A stretch of DNA of 64,000 nt from Shewanella phaeophyticola (GTDB lineage Bacteria; Pseudomonadota; Gammaproteobacteria; Enterobacterales; Shewanellaceae): contig NZ_JAODOQ010000001.1 in NCBI RefSeq assembly GCF_025398315.1, positions 3,100,001 through 3,164,000 of the forward strand. The letters are read 5' to 3'. This document shows, piece after piece, positions 54,471 to 63,451 of the stretch (within the stretch, counting starts at the first letter, position 1; each line of letters opens with the position of its first letter). A model generated the notes under the pieces. That model saw nothing but the letters and a program-made list of their open reading frames with translations, had not been told where the DNA came from and ran no database searches. Both the position numbers and the translations under genes were made by a program.

Positions 54471-55469
54471 ATGCACTCATTTGATCGGCCCATTATTATT
54501 TTATCCGCGCCACGTTCAGGCAGTACCCTACTGTTTGAAGTGCTGTCAAAAAGCCAATCGCTGCATACTATTGGCGGTGAAAGCCATGCATTGATTGAAA
54601 CCATTCCTAAACTCAATATTGCCTATCGTCAGTTTAGCTCCAACGCCTTAAGCGCTGACGATATTGACGATGAGTTAGCTCAGCAATTACAACAACGCTT
54701 TAGTGATGAGCTGCGTGACAGTAAAGGCCAAAAGCCTAAAACATCATCGGTTAGACTGCTTGAGAAAACCCCAAAAAACAGCTTGCGAGTTGATTTTTTT
54801 AATGCGCTATTTCCAGATGCGTTATTTATATACCTAGTGCGTGAACCCAAAGAAAATATCAGCAGCATTATGCAAGCCTGGCGTTCTAACAAATTTGTCA
54901 CCTACCCTAACCTTCCAGGTTGGGATAAACGTCACTGGTCACTGTTATTACCGCCAAACTGGCAACAACTTAACCAACAACCGTTGCACAATATCGCGGC
55001 GTTTCAATGGCAAGCGGCTAACGATGCCATTATGAGTCAATTGCAAACGTTGCCACCCGAGCGTTGGTGCATGTTGTCGTATGATCAACTTGTGTCTCAA
55101 CCTGAGCAAACAGTGAAAGCACTGTGTGAGTTCACCGGCATTGAGTTTGACCCAGATTTAGCCAGCTTATGCAGCCAACCGTTACCGCATTCGCGCTACA
55201 CCATTACCACGCCTAAAGCCAATAAGTGGCTAGACAATTATCACGATATTGAAAAAGTGTGACCTAATATAGCCAATACGCTTGGTCAAATTAATCAACA
55301 TTTGAGCGCACACGGTCAGCCTGTTTTTGAAGCACAATGGCAAGCACATGATGTGGCACCGCCACCGCCACCGCCGCCTAAAGTCGATGTTGCAACGGTG
55401 CCACGTAATAGCCCATGTCCATGCGGCTCAGGTAAACGCTTTAAACAATGCCATGGCGCATTACGTTAA
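54471..55469 (+). pseudogene. Sulfotransferase with C-terminal SEC-C motif, in-frame TGA
   Basis: A PAPS-dependent sulfotransferase-like protein of 332 codons. The 5'-phosphosulfate loop is LSAPRSGSTLLFEVL (residues 11-25), and the 3'-phosphate region is FIYLVREPKENISSIMQAW. Codon 264 (55260-55262) is TGA, but the same frame continues without shift through [18 protein letters not shown], a proline run and a SEC-C zinc motif, [17 protein letters not shown], ending at 55469. A single G-to-A change of TGG would explain the stop. The appended SEC-C is unusual for a sulfotransferase and is shared with the next gene, which starts 19 bases later. The acceptor is unknown. Confidence 0.82.
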
Positions 55470-55487
55470 TTTAAAGAGAGTCATATA

Positions 55488-56632
55488 ATGAAGTTACCTC
55501 ATGAATTTTATCAACTCCCTTACCGCTTTGATGTGCCTAAACTCATTGAAGAAATTAGCCAATTTACCGAAGATGATTGGGTGACTCACCACGAGGGATT
55601 TCAAGGCAATTCGGCTATTCCATTAATATCAGTCAATGGCGAGTTTAATAACGATTTTAAAGGCCAATGAAACCAACTGCCGCCCTTGAGAAAAGCCCCT
55701 ACATTAAGCAAATATTGGCCTCATTTGGTGAAGTATTGAGTCGTTCACGCTTAATGCGTTTAGCGCCAGGCGCGCAAGTGCCATTGCATTCAGACATTAA
55801 TTACCATTGGTATAAACGGGTTCGGGTGCATATTCCTATCACCACCACCGAACAGGTTCAGTTTTACTGTCATGACAAGCAAGTGCATATGGGAGCTGGA
55901 GAATGTTGGATTTTCGACTCGTGGAAATACCATAAAGTTGAAAATAATAGCGATCAATATCGGGTTCACTTAGTGATAGACCTGGCAGGTTCAAGTGCAT
56001 TCTGGCGAACAATATTTAACCATTCCCGGGCAATTGTTGCGCCGCAAACGCCGTCATTAGCTTGTAGCAGTATCGATTATCAGCCAGAAGCCCAGCCTGA
56101 AATCATCACCGAGCAATATAATGCGCCTATTATTATGCCGGTCGCTGAAGTGGAATACTTAACTAACGAGTTGCTTGCAGAAGTAAAGCATAATCCACAA
56201 AACCCAGCCGCCGAAATTGATGCGTTTAACCTATTAATTGCCGAGTTTGTTGCCGATTGGCGCATGCTATGGCTGCAGTTTGAATGCCAGCAACAAGGTT
56301 GGCCGCAGTATCATGCCCTGCGTGAGCGCACTATGAAAAAAGCCATGCAACAGGTGCCGTCATTGCAATTAGCCTACTCTGGCTCTGCCGTTAAAGCATT
56401 TGAGCAATTAGTGATTGTGGCGTGTATGAATATTGAGCTAAACCAAACTCGTCAAAGCCCACCGACTCAAGCCGCTCAAGCTAAACCTAGACCTTCACCT
56501 CAACCGAGCGTAATGGAACCTTCGGCGACGGCGGCACCTCAACAAGAGATTGCAGCACCGCCAACACGCAATACCCCTTGCCCTTGTGGCAGCGGTAAGC
56601 GCTATAAAGCCTGCCACGGTAAAATGAGTTAA
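55488..56632 (+). pseudogene. Aspartyl/asparaginyl beta-hydroxylase-like protein with C-terminal SEC-C, frameshifted
   Basis: A 2-oxoglutarate/Fe(II) hydroxylase of the Asp/Asn beta-hydroxylase family, about 381 residues when joined. The first 60 residues (LPHEFYQLPYRFDVPKLIEE) are in one frame, broken at GGCC 55662-55665 where one missing base gives GQ-stop instead of KGPMKPTAALEKSP. The active site follows: PLHSDINYHWYKRVRVHIPI (HxD, about residue 100) and WKYHKVENNSDQYRVHLVID (distal His and Arg). After a helical region and a Pro/Ala/Gln linker it ends with SEC-C ([20 protein letters not shown]). The gene is likely co-transcribed with the sulfotransferase; whether they act on one substrate is unknown. 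Confidence 0.85.
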
Positions 56633-56660
56633 TACCTACTCACCAAAAAAATCATCAAAT

Positions 56661-56689
56661 AACAAAGGCGCCATATCGGCGCCTTTGTT
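56661..56689. terminator. Bidirectional terminator
   Basis: Hairpin AACAAAGGCGCC / GGCGCCTTTGTT between the hydroxylase gene and the converging TPR-sulfotransferase gene. Confidence 0.8.
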
Positions 56690-56705
56690 ATTAACATTCC
56701 ATCGT

Positions 56706-58310
56706 TTATGTATTGACGAATAAAGTCACATCGTCGTTAACCAAAAACTGCTGCGCCGCTTTTTGAGCTATCGCGTCTAGCTTGGCAATGTCAGCTGGCA
56801 GATAGTCGCGGTACTTATCGCCTTGACCAATGGCTTTAGGGTTCATTGGTTGTCTCACTTGGCTGGCACTTGGCGTTAATACCGCACGCTTTGACTCATA
56901 AAACGTAAAACACTGCGCCTGAGTCTCTAAGCCACAATAATCTAGCATTCGTTGAATTTGCACCTCTGGCTGATTAACCAACTGCTCAAAACACACATGC
57001 AGAATTTCATTAGGGTATAGCGTGTCCCAATGCGCCATGATATCTAAATAGTAGCCTCAATATGTGCTGATGCCATCGAGCGAGTATGAATAGTCATGGC
57101 CATGACTAAAATATTGTTTAAACACACTTAAGCCATTATCGACCGTATTGCGCACCACATTAATGATTTTGGCTTGAGGAAACAGGCTTTTAATCAAGCC
57201 GATATGCAAAAAGTTATTTGGGTTTTTATCAATCACATACACAGGTGCATCGTCAAAATAGTGATTCACTTCAGCCAAATACTTTACCTTAAAGGCATTA
57301 ATCTCAGTGGCAGTTAAGTTATTTAGCCGCGCTTGATAGCCGCCCGACATTTCCAGTTGCAGCGCAAAACGCTCCATAAATGGCAGCTCATCCGTGGCAC
57401 CGACCTGAGTATGACACGCTAAAATTTGCTCCACCAATGTGGTGCCAGAACGCGGCATGCCTACAATAAAAATCGGTGTTTGGTTATGTACTGCCTGTCG
57501 ATCAATCTGTGCTGATGGCAGGTGTTTTAACAATGAGAACACTAAATTTGAAAACAAAGCCTGCTTAAAAGGTCGTTGAGAAGACATTAACTCATTGGCT
57601 TTTAACATCGCCTGACACGCTTTATCAACTTGTTCGTGTTGCTCATAAGCCTTACACAACGCAAATTGGATCAAGCTATGATTGCTAACACTTAACTGAG
57701 TATCACCTGCGCAGCGTTCAAGCTCGCTAACATCATCGGCGCTAAATTGATAACGCTTTAAGTCGGCCAGGCTCCAATAACCCACACCATATTGATTACC
57801 GCTTAAGTTAATGTATTTTTTGTAAAAGTCGGCGGCGATATCGGTGTTGCTTTTGGCTTTATGAATGTGGCCTAAATTAAGCATTACGGCGGGTTCAGGC
57901 ATATTATTGCTGACACACCAGTCAAAACATTGCTCAGCCAGTGCCATGTTACCCACTTTAGTGGCAACCATCGCCAGCTTATATCGATACTGATGCGAAG
58001 TCGGCTCAAGCTCACACAGCTGCTGTAACAATTGTAAAGCCGCAAAATGGTCTTCTTTTACTTCATTAATACTCACTAAACCTGCCAGCACATTCACGGC
58101 AGCAGGCACCAGTGCTTGCGCCGCTTTAAGATGAGATTCAGCTTCTTGCAGTTGTTGTTGCTGCAAATAAATTAATCCCAACATGGTTAAAGCTGAAGCA
58201 TTGTTAGGGTCACGTTTAACCACTTTGCGAGCATACATTCTGGCCGACGAGTAATTTTTAGATTGAAAAAGAGACTCTGCCTGAGATAAATATTGTTCAA
58301 TAACGCTCAC
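56706..58310 (-). pseudogene. TPR-repeat sulfotransferase, in-frame TGA
   Basis: A protein of about 534 codons with N-terminal tetratricopeptide repeats (residues 5-210, for example NYSSARMYARKVVKRDPNNA and ALTMLGLIYLQQQQLQEAES) fused to a sulfotransferase domain from about 275: TPIFIVGMPRSGTTLVEQIL, then PQAKIINVVRNTVDNGLSVF. A TGA at 57057-57059 interrupts it, but the same frame continues GYYLDIMAHWDTLYPNEILH, and then the usual C-terminal part to 56706. Homologues have an aromatic residue near this place, so TGG to TGA is likely. The rear part lacks its own ribosome site. Such TPR-sulfotransferases are widespread in marine bacteria; acceptors are mostly unknown. Confidence 0.87.
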
Positions 58311-58564
58311 ATCATGATCCTTTAATTATTATTTTATCAATGTAAATTGATTATCCTAATGACAGTGAGATTATCACAACTCACACTGACGACTGAACCC
58401 AATACTGAACGAAATAGCTCACAGCTACGTATTGTATTGCATCAGACATAGAGCATTGAATGTCTCAATGGTATGGTAAATAACCTAAGCTCATCCCTTA
58501 TCCCGAGCTCAGGTTAAATACATGTCTTTAATATTCGACTACCCCCAAAGCATAGTGAGTTGCC

Positions 58565-59875
58565 ATGAAAAATAATGAAGTAAAAGTCCCCAGTGGCCGT
58601 TTGTCCCGTTTATCTAAAATGGGTGGGCTAGCATCGCGCTTGGCGGGTAACGTATTATTTGAAGGGGCAAAACAAATGACTAAAGGCCAGTCGCCTAAAT
58701 TACAACAATTGGTGATGACCCCATCGAACATTGGCCATGTGGCCGAAAAATTATCGCAACTGCGCGGCGCGGCCATGAAAGTTGGCCAAATGTTATCAAT
58801 GGATGCCGGTGATCTCGTTGCACCAGAGCTAGCCGAAGTGTTAGCTAAACTGCGTTCAGATGCTAAAGTCATGCCGCATAAGCAACTAACCACGTTGCTG
58901 GTACAACAATGGGGCCGAGATTGGTTAGCGCCTTTCGCCCAATTTGAGTTACGCCCTTTTGCCGCTGCGTCTATTGGCCAGGTGCATTTAGCCTATTTAG
59001 ATACTGGCGAAAAGTTAGCGGTAAAAATTCAATATCCCGGCGTACGAGACAGCATCGACAGCGACATTGATAACGTTGCCACCTTATTAAAAGTATCAAG
59101 GCTTATCCCCGCAAACGTTAAGCTTGATACTTTACTCGCCGAAGCCAAAGCGCAATTACATAATGAGGCTGACTACCACTTTGAAGCCGAGCAAATCGGG
59201 CTTTATCAACAACAACTTGACGACAATCCGCATTTTATTGTGCCTAAAGTGTACTCAGCACTGAGCAATAACAGCATCTTAACCATGCAATTTGTTGAAG
59301 GCGCGCCCATTGAATCAGTAGCACAGGCCTCACAAGAGGTGCGCAACCTCGTTGCCAGTCGCTTAATGGAGTTGTGTTTTAAGGAGTTATTTGAGTTTAA
59401 GTTACTGCAATCTGACCCTAACTTTGCCAATTTTCAGTATCAGGCCGACAGCGAAAAAATTGTCCTACTCGACTTTGGTGCCACGCGCAGTATTAGCGAT
59501 AAATTAGCACAAGGTTATCAGCAGCTGATGGCAGGGGCACTTAAGCACGACAAAGCACAAATGGCAGCTGCCGCGCAACAAATAGGCTTTTTTCAAGATG
59601 CGATAGATCCTGCGCATAAGCAATTAATCATTGATATTTTCTATCAAGCTTGCGAGCCAATATATTTTGATGGCGAGTATGATTTTAGCCAAAGTACCTT
59701 AGCCAAACGCATCACCGAAGCAGGTAAAGCAATGAGCACTCAACAAAATGAATGGCATACACCACCAACCGATGCTATTTTTATTCATCGTAAATTAGCA
59801 GGTATGTATTTACTGGCGGCTAAACTCAAGGCAAAAGTGAACGTTGGCGAGCTATTTTCTAAGTATCGAGGTTAA
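58565..59875 (+). CDS. ABC1/UbiB (AarF) family atypical kinase
   Basis: A 436-residue protein-kinase-like protein of the ABC1/ADCK/UbiB family. The family KxGQ motif is in RGAAMKVGQMLSMDAGDL (about residues 60-77). The Ala-rich nucleotide loop is FAAASIGQVH, the ion-pair Lys is in LAVKIQYPG, and the metal-binding motif is VLLDFGATR. Family members support ubiquinone biosynthesis or lipid metabolism. This is not the ubiB of the ubiEJB operon (no ubiE or ubiJ nearby, and no C-terminal membrane helices), so it is more likely an additional ABC1 protein. Confidence 0.88.
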   Translation: MKNNEVKVPSGRLSRLSKMGGLASRLAGNVLFEGAKQMTKGQSPKLQQLVMTPSNIGHVAEKLSQLRGAAMKVGQMLSMDAGDLVAPELAEVLAKLRSDAKVMPHKQLTTLLVQQWGRDWLAPFAQFELRPFAAASIGQVHLAYLDTGEKLAVKIQYPGVRDSIDSDIDNVATLLKVSRLIPANVKLDTLLAEAKAQLHNEADYHFEAEQIGLYQQQLDDNPHFIVPKVYSALSNNSILTMQFVEGAPIESVAQASQEVRNLVASRLMELCFKELFEFKLLQSDPNFANFQYQADSEKIVLLDFGATRSISDKLAQGYQQLMAGALKHDKAQMAAAAQQIGFFQDAIDPAHKQLIIDIFYQACEPIYFDGEYDFSQSTLAKRITEAGKAMSTQQNEWHTPPTDAIFIHRKLAGMYLLAAKLKAKVNVGELFSKYRG

Positions 59876-59932
59876 TGAAAACACAGTAATGATGCTTGTT
59901 ATATTGCACATTTACTCAACCAAGGCATCATT

Positions 59933-60187
59933 ATGACGTTAAATCATTTTTGGCGGTCTTACTCTCTTATTAGCATAGCGATGCTCACGCTAAGTGCGCC
60001 TTCATTTGCCCATGAAACCAAACAACCAACCACTCAAAGCAAAAGCGAAGCAGACCTAAAACAATGGCCTGTGACAATGGCAAAGGTACAAGCACAATTT
60101 ACTGAGGCTAAAATGGTCGTCCCTGGGCATGGCAAAATCGGTGATACGTCACTGCTAAGCCATACCATAGACCTGCTCACACAGTAG
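59933..60187 (+). pseudogene. Remnant of subclass B1 metallo-beta-lactamase with internal deletion
   Basis: An 84-residue frame. Residues 1-27 are a clean signal peptide (LISIAMLTLSAPSFAHE), and residues 45-84 (LKQWPVTMAKVQAQFTEAKM then VVPGHGKIGDTSLLSHTIDL) match the C-terminal end of class B1 metallo-beta-lactamases, with the last zinc-ligand His in PGHG. The roughly 150-170 residues between, including the HxHxD zinc site and the Cys ligand, are missing, yet the frame stays open. It cannot hydrolyse beta-lactams. Related enzymes (SFB-1, SLB-1) are known from S. frigidimarina and S. livingstonensis. Alternatively it is a diverged small protein, but the tail match is strong. Confidence 0.7.
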
Positions 60188-60287
60188 TCTCACGTCAGCA
60201 CTGATGTAATAATGCATTATTGTAAAATGATAAAAAAAACAGTTAGTTAATTTATAGTTCAGTTGAACTTACACAAGGAGAGTTACC

Positions 60288-60665
60288 ATGTTTAGTCACG
60301 TTATGCTCGGCGTTAATGATATTGAAACGTCAAAAAAATTCTATGATGCCACTTTAGGCGCTTTAGGTATTGCACCAGGAAAAATTGACCCAAAGGGACG
60401 TTGCGTTTACATGACCCCAACCGGCATATTCTTATTAACTAAACCAATTAATGGTGAACCTGCATGTCACGGTAATGGCTCAACTATTGGCTTTGCTGCA
60501 GAAACCCCAGCATTAGCCGATGCATGGCATGCTGCGGGCGTTGCTAATGGCGGTACAGCCTGTGAAGATGCGCCAGGCGTGCGTTCAGCCCCAGGGATGG
60601 ACTTATACCTAGCCTACCTGCGCGACCCAGATGGCAATAAACTGTGTGCTCTGCACCGAGTGTAA
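60288..60665 (+). CDS. VOC (glyoxalase/bleomycin resistance) superfamily protein
   Basis: A 125-residue vicinal-oxygen-chelate protein made of two beta-alpha-beta-beta-beta modules. Module 1: MFSHVMLGVNDIETSKKFYD with a metal-ligand-type His. Module 2: GSTIGFAAETPALADAWHAA, then YLAYLRDPDGNKLCALHR, the typical ending. Members include glyoxalases, dioxygenases and antibiotic-binding proteins; substrate unknown. GGAGAG lies 7 bases before ATG 60288. Single gene. Confidence 0.9.
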   Translation: MFSHVMLGVNDIETSKKFYDATLGALGIAPGKIDPKGRCVYMTPTGIFLLTKPINGEPACHGNGSTIGFAAETPALADAWHAAGVANGGTACEDAPGVRSAPGMDLYLAYLRDPDGNKLCALHRV

Positions 60666-60829
60666 TGAGCTTCAGGAATTCGCTTTAGAAATTAACTTCA
60701 GCTCAGCTAGAGTTAATAAACGAGGATGGCCTGGTTCACAGTCAGGCCATCACTTTAGTCAAGGTTACTGATGCATCACAACGCACGACAGGGTAAAATA
60801 GCCGCCCTTTTATGCTGTGAGTGTGTGCA

Positions 60830-62555
60830 ATGACTGTTAGCGATCCGTGTTTTATCCCTTTTACTGATGCGATAGCGCTCAATAACACAGTTGCAGAACA
60901 AGGACTACCAGAGTCTTTTACCTTCCCATTTTATTATCAACCTCACCCATTAGCCATACTGGCAGCACAGCAGTTGCAGCAGGAGTTGCTTGAGGCTAAT
61001 CCATGGCAGCATAACTTTGGCTTAGACAGCGACAATGACCGCGGCATGGTTATTGGCAAGATGTTTGGTGTGTTGGTAGTGAAAAATACACAAGGACAGT
61101 TGGGATTTTTAGCGGCGTTTTCAGGCAAATTAGCCGAGAAAAATATCTTGCCACCCTTTGTGCCTCCTGTATTTGACATGTTAACTCAAGACAGCTTTTT
61201 TAACGCTGAAAACAAACAGATTAACCAGATAAATCAATTCCTCCACCAGCATGAAAGCGACCCGTTATTGGCGAGTTTAACCGCGCAGTTAACTCAGCAA
61301 CAACAGCAAGCAGAACGTGAGCTTGAGCAATTACGAGCCTTGATAATCGACAGCCGCAAACAACGTAAGCTCGCCCGCGAACAAGCCGATAACGCCTTAG
61401 CTCAGGCCGAAATCAGTAGTGATGAGCATAAAAGCTTATCAATTGAGCTTAGCCGCCAAAGCGTGCAGCAAAAACATCAGCTCAATGCATTAAAGCAGCA
61501 ATGGCAAAGCCAAATCACGGCAACGCAAACCCAGCTAAATGAGCTGCAACAACAAATAAAACAGCTTAAGCGCCAACGCAAACAACTGTCTAACAGCTTG
61601 CAAAAAAAACTGTTTGCGCAGTATCAGTTTTTAAATATTGAAGGCCAAGCTCGAGACTTAAACGATATTTTTAATGATGCGCCGAATCACTTGCCGCCAG
61701 CCGGTGCGGGCGAATGCGCTGCACCTAAGTTACTGCAATATGCGTTTAAACAGCAATTAATCCCAGTCGCCATGGCAGAATTTTGGTGGGGCGCATCGCC
61801 AAAATCAGAAATCAAACAACATCAAAATTACTACCCTGCCTGTCACGGAAAATGCCGGCCAATTTTAACCCACATGCTAGCGGGCATGCAGGTTGACGCT
61901 GATCCATTACTGCTTAATCCAGGTAAAGATTTAACCATTGAGATTATTTATCAAGATGATGTGATGGCGATAATCAATAAACCCGCCGAACTATTATCGA
62001 TCCCCGGTAAAAACATTACCGACAGTGTGTTTAGCCGCATGCAGCAACAATTCCCAAATGCGACTGGAGCCGCTTATTGTTCATCGTTTAGACATGTCGA
62101 CATCAGGACTCATGGTGATTGCACTCACCAAAGAGGCTAATAAAGCCTTACAACAGCAATTTATACAGCGCAGCGTAACCAAGCGTTACATAGCGTTAAT
62201 TGAGGGTGTGCCGAGCCAAGATGAAGGCGATATTAGTTTGCCGCTGAGGGTAGATTTAGACGACCGCCCTAAACAACTGGTATGTTATGAGCACGGCAAG
62301 CATGCAGAGACATTTTGGCAAGTGCATCAGCGCCTTAATCAGCGCACCTTAGTGCACCTGTACCCTAAAACGGGGCGTACCCATCAATTACGTGTGCATT
62401 GCGCTCATCATGATGGTCTTCACATGCCAATTGTCGGTGACGATTTATATGGCGTTGCTGCAAACCGCTTGCATTTACATGCTCAATATTTAGCGTTAGC
62501 TCACCCAGAGTCGGGTGAGGCATTAATATTTGAAGTTAAAGCTGATTTTGAATAA
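60830..62555 (+). pseudogene. RluA-family pseudouridine synthase with long N-terminal extension, frameshifted
   Basis: About 575 residues when joined. The N-terminal 300 residues are unlike RluA itself and contain a Gln-rich coiled coil (about 135-260; QQQQAEREL, LNALKQQWQSQ, QLKRQRKQLSNS). The catalytic part follows: IIYQDDVMAIINKPAELLSI, then VHRLDMSTSGLMVIALTKEA with the catalytic Asp in HRLD, and LVHLYPKTGRTHQLRVHCAH. The frame breaks at 62066-62071 (ACTGGAGCC): one extra base diverts it just before the catalytic motif. The type is a known Shewanella/Vibrio RluA variant of 23S rRNA or tRNA uridines, target uncertain. ATG 60830 is used. A break in such a conserved gene again suggests sequence error. 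Confidence 0.88.
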
Positions 62556-62572
62556 CGGATGATAAAAACCAT

Positions 62573-62604
62573 AAAACCGATATTGAATCAACAATATCGG
62601 TTTT
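62573..62604. terminator. Bidirectional terminator
   Basis: Hairpin AAAACCGATATTG / CAATATCGGTTTT between converging genes. Confidence 0.85.
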
Positions 62605-62634
62605 AAGCATAATCGTTGAAAACAAAACGGATAC

Positions 62635-63216
62635 TTAAAAGTTATTGGGTTTCTCTTCTAAGTGCATTTGCTCTACAAGTCCTTGACCTGTACGTTGCTG
62701 ATAAGTCGACTCAGCCTGCTGCATTCTGTTTTTGCCACTGGTAACCAGAGCTTGACTCTGTTCAGTTTCGCTTTGCCCTTCGGCGACATTGGTATTGCCG
62801 TCTTCGATAAGCTCCTTAGCGTCGACATACATTTCGTCTGCATCTTCCCAAGCATCAGCAATATCATCTAAGCGTTCAACTAAATCGGCAGCACGCTTGC
62901 CATTTTGAGCACCAGTTAACGAGCTTGCCATTGCTTGAAACGCTTCACGTTGCTTTTGTGCATTGGTTCTCGCGAGGGTAATCAGCTTTTCACCTTCACG
63001 AATTTGTGCATTGCCTTTACTTATCGCTTTGCGACCATCGGCTAACAGTGTTTCACCTTTTTTAACGTCTTTTTGACCTTGTTCCCATTGCTGAGAGACA
63101 TCAAGATGTTTTTCGCTCTCGGCTTTTACTTTTGAGGCAAAGTTATTTTGAGGCGTGGCACATCCGGTCATTCCCACAACACCAACAACGATCAAACTAC
63201 ACAGTACTTTGTTCAA
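62635..63216 (-). CDS. Alpha-helical lipoprotein, hypothetical
   Basis: A 193-residue lipoprotein: signal and lipobox VVGMTGC (Cys 19). The mature chain is nearly all helical and highly charged, with repeated Gly-x-x-hydrophobic segments (QGQKDVKKGETLLADGRKAI, KGNAQIREGEKLITLARTNA), suggesting a coiled coil in the periplasm. The pattern (DGRKAISKGNAQIREGE) resembles uncharacterised DUF-type lipoproteins of Shewanella. No function known. Confidence 0.7.
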   Translation of the reverse strand: MNKVLCSLIVVGVVGMTGCATPQNNFASKVKAESEKHLDVSQQWEQGQKDVKKGETLLADGRKAISKGNAQIREGEKLITLARTNAQKQREAFQAMASSLTGAQNGKRAADLVERLDDIADAWEDADEMYVDAKELIEDGNTNVAEGQSETEQSQALVTSGKNRMQQAESTYQQRTGQGLVEQMHLEEKPNNF

Positions 63217-63451
63217 TTAACGTCTCAATAATTCAGGTTAGGAACGGCGCAATTAAACAGTTTCAACATAAATAAAGCAAGAGCCTAATCACATTAAATC
63301 GCGTTAATGAAACCCAGCCTCCTCGGGCTTTAGCATTAATAGCTAATAAACATATATCGCCAAAAAAACCTAAAACTAAAAGTGATGTGTTAACCTTATT
63401 TCCAAATATAAAACATCACTCAATTGATACGAAAAAGTATCCAATGTAATG

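Noticed and set aside
55260..55262. Selenocysteine or read-through at the in-frame TGA of the sulfotransferase
   Set aside because: No Sec-type active-site context is known in sulfotransferases, no obvious SECIS hairpin follows, and a second TGA in the other sulfotransferase fits TGG mutation or sequence error better.
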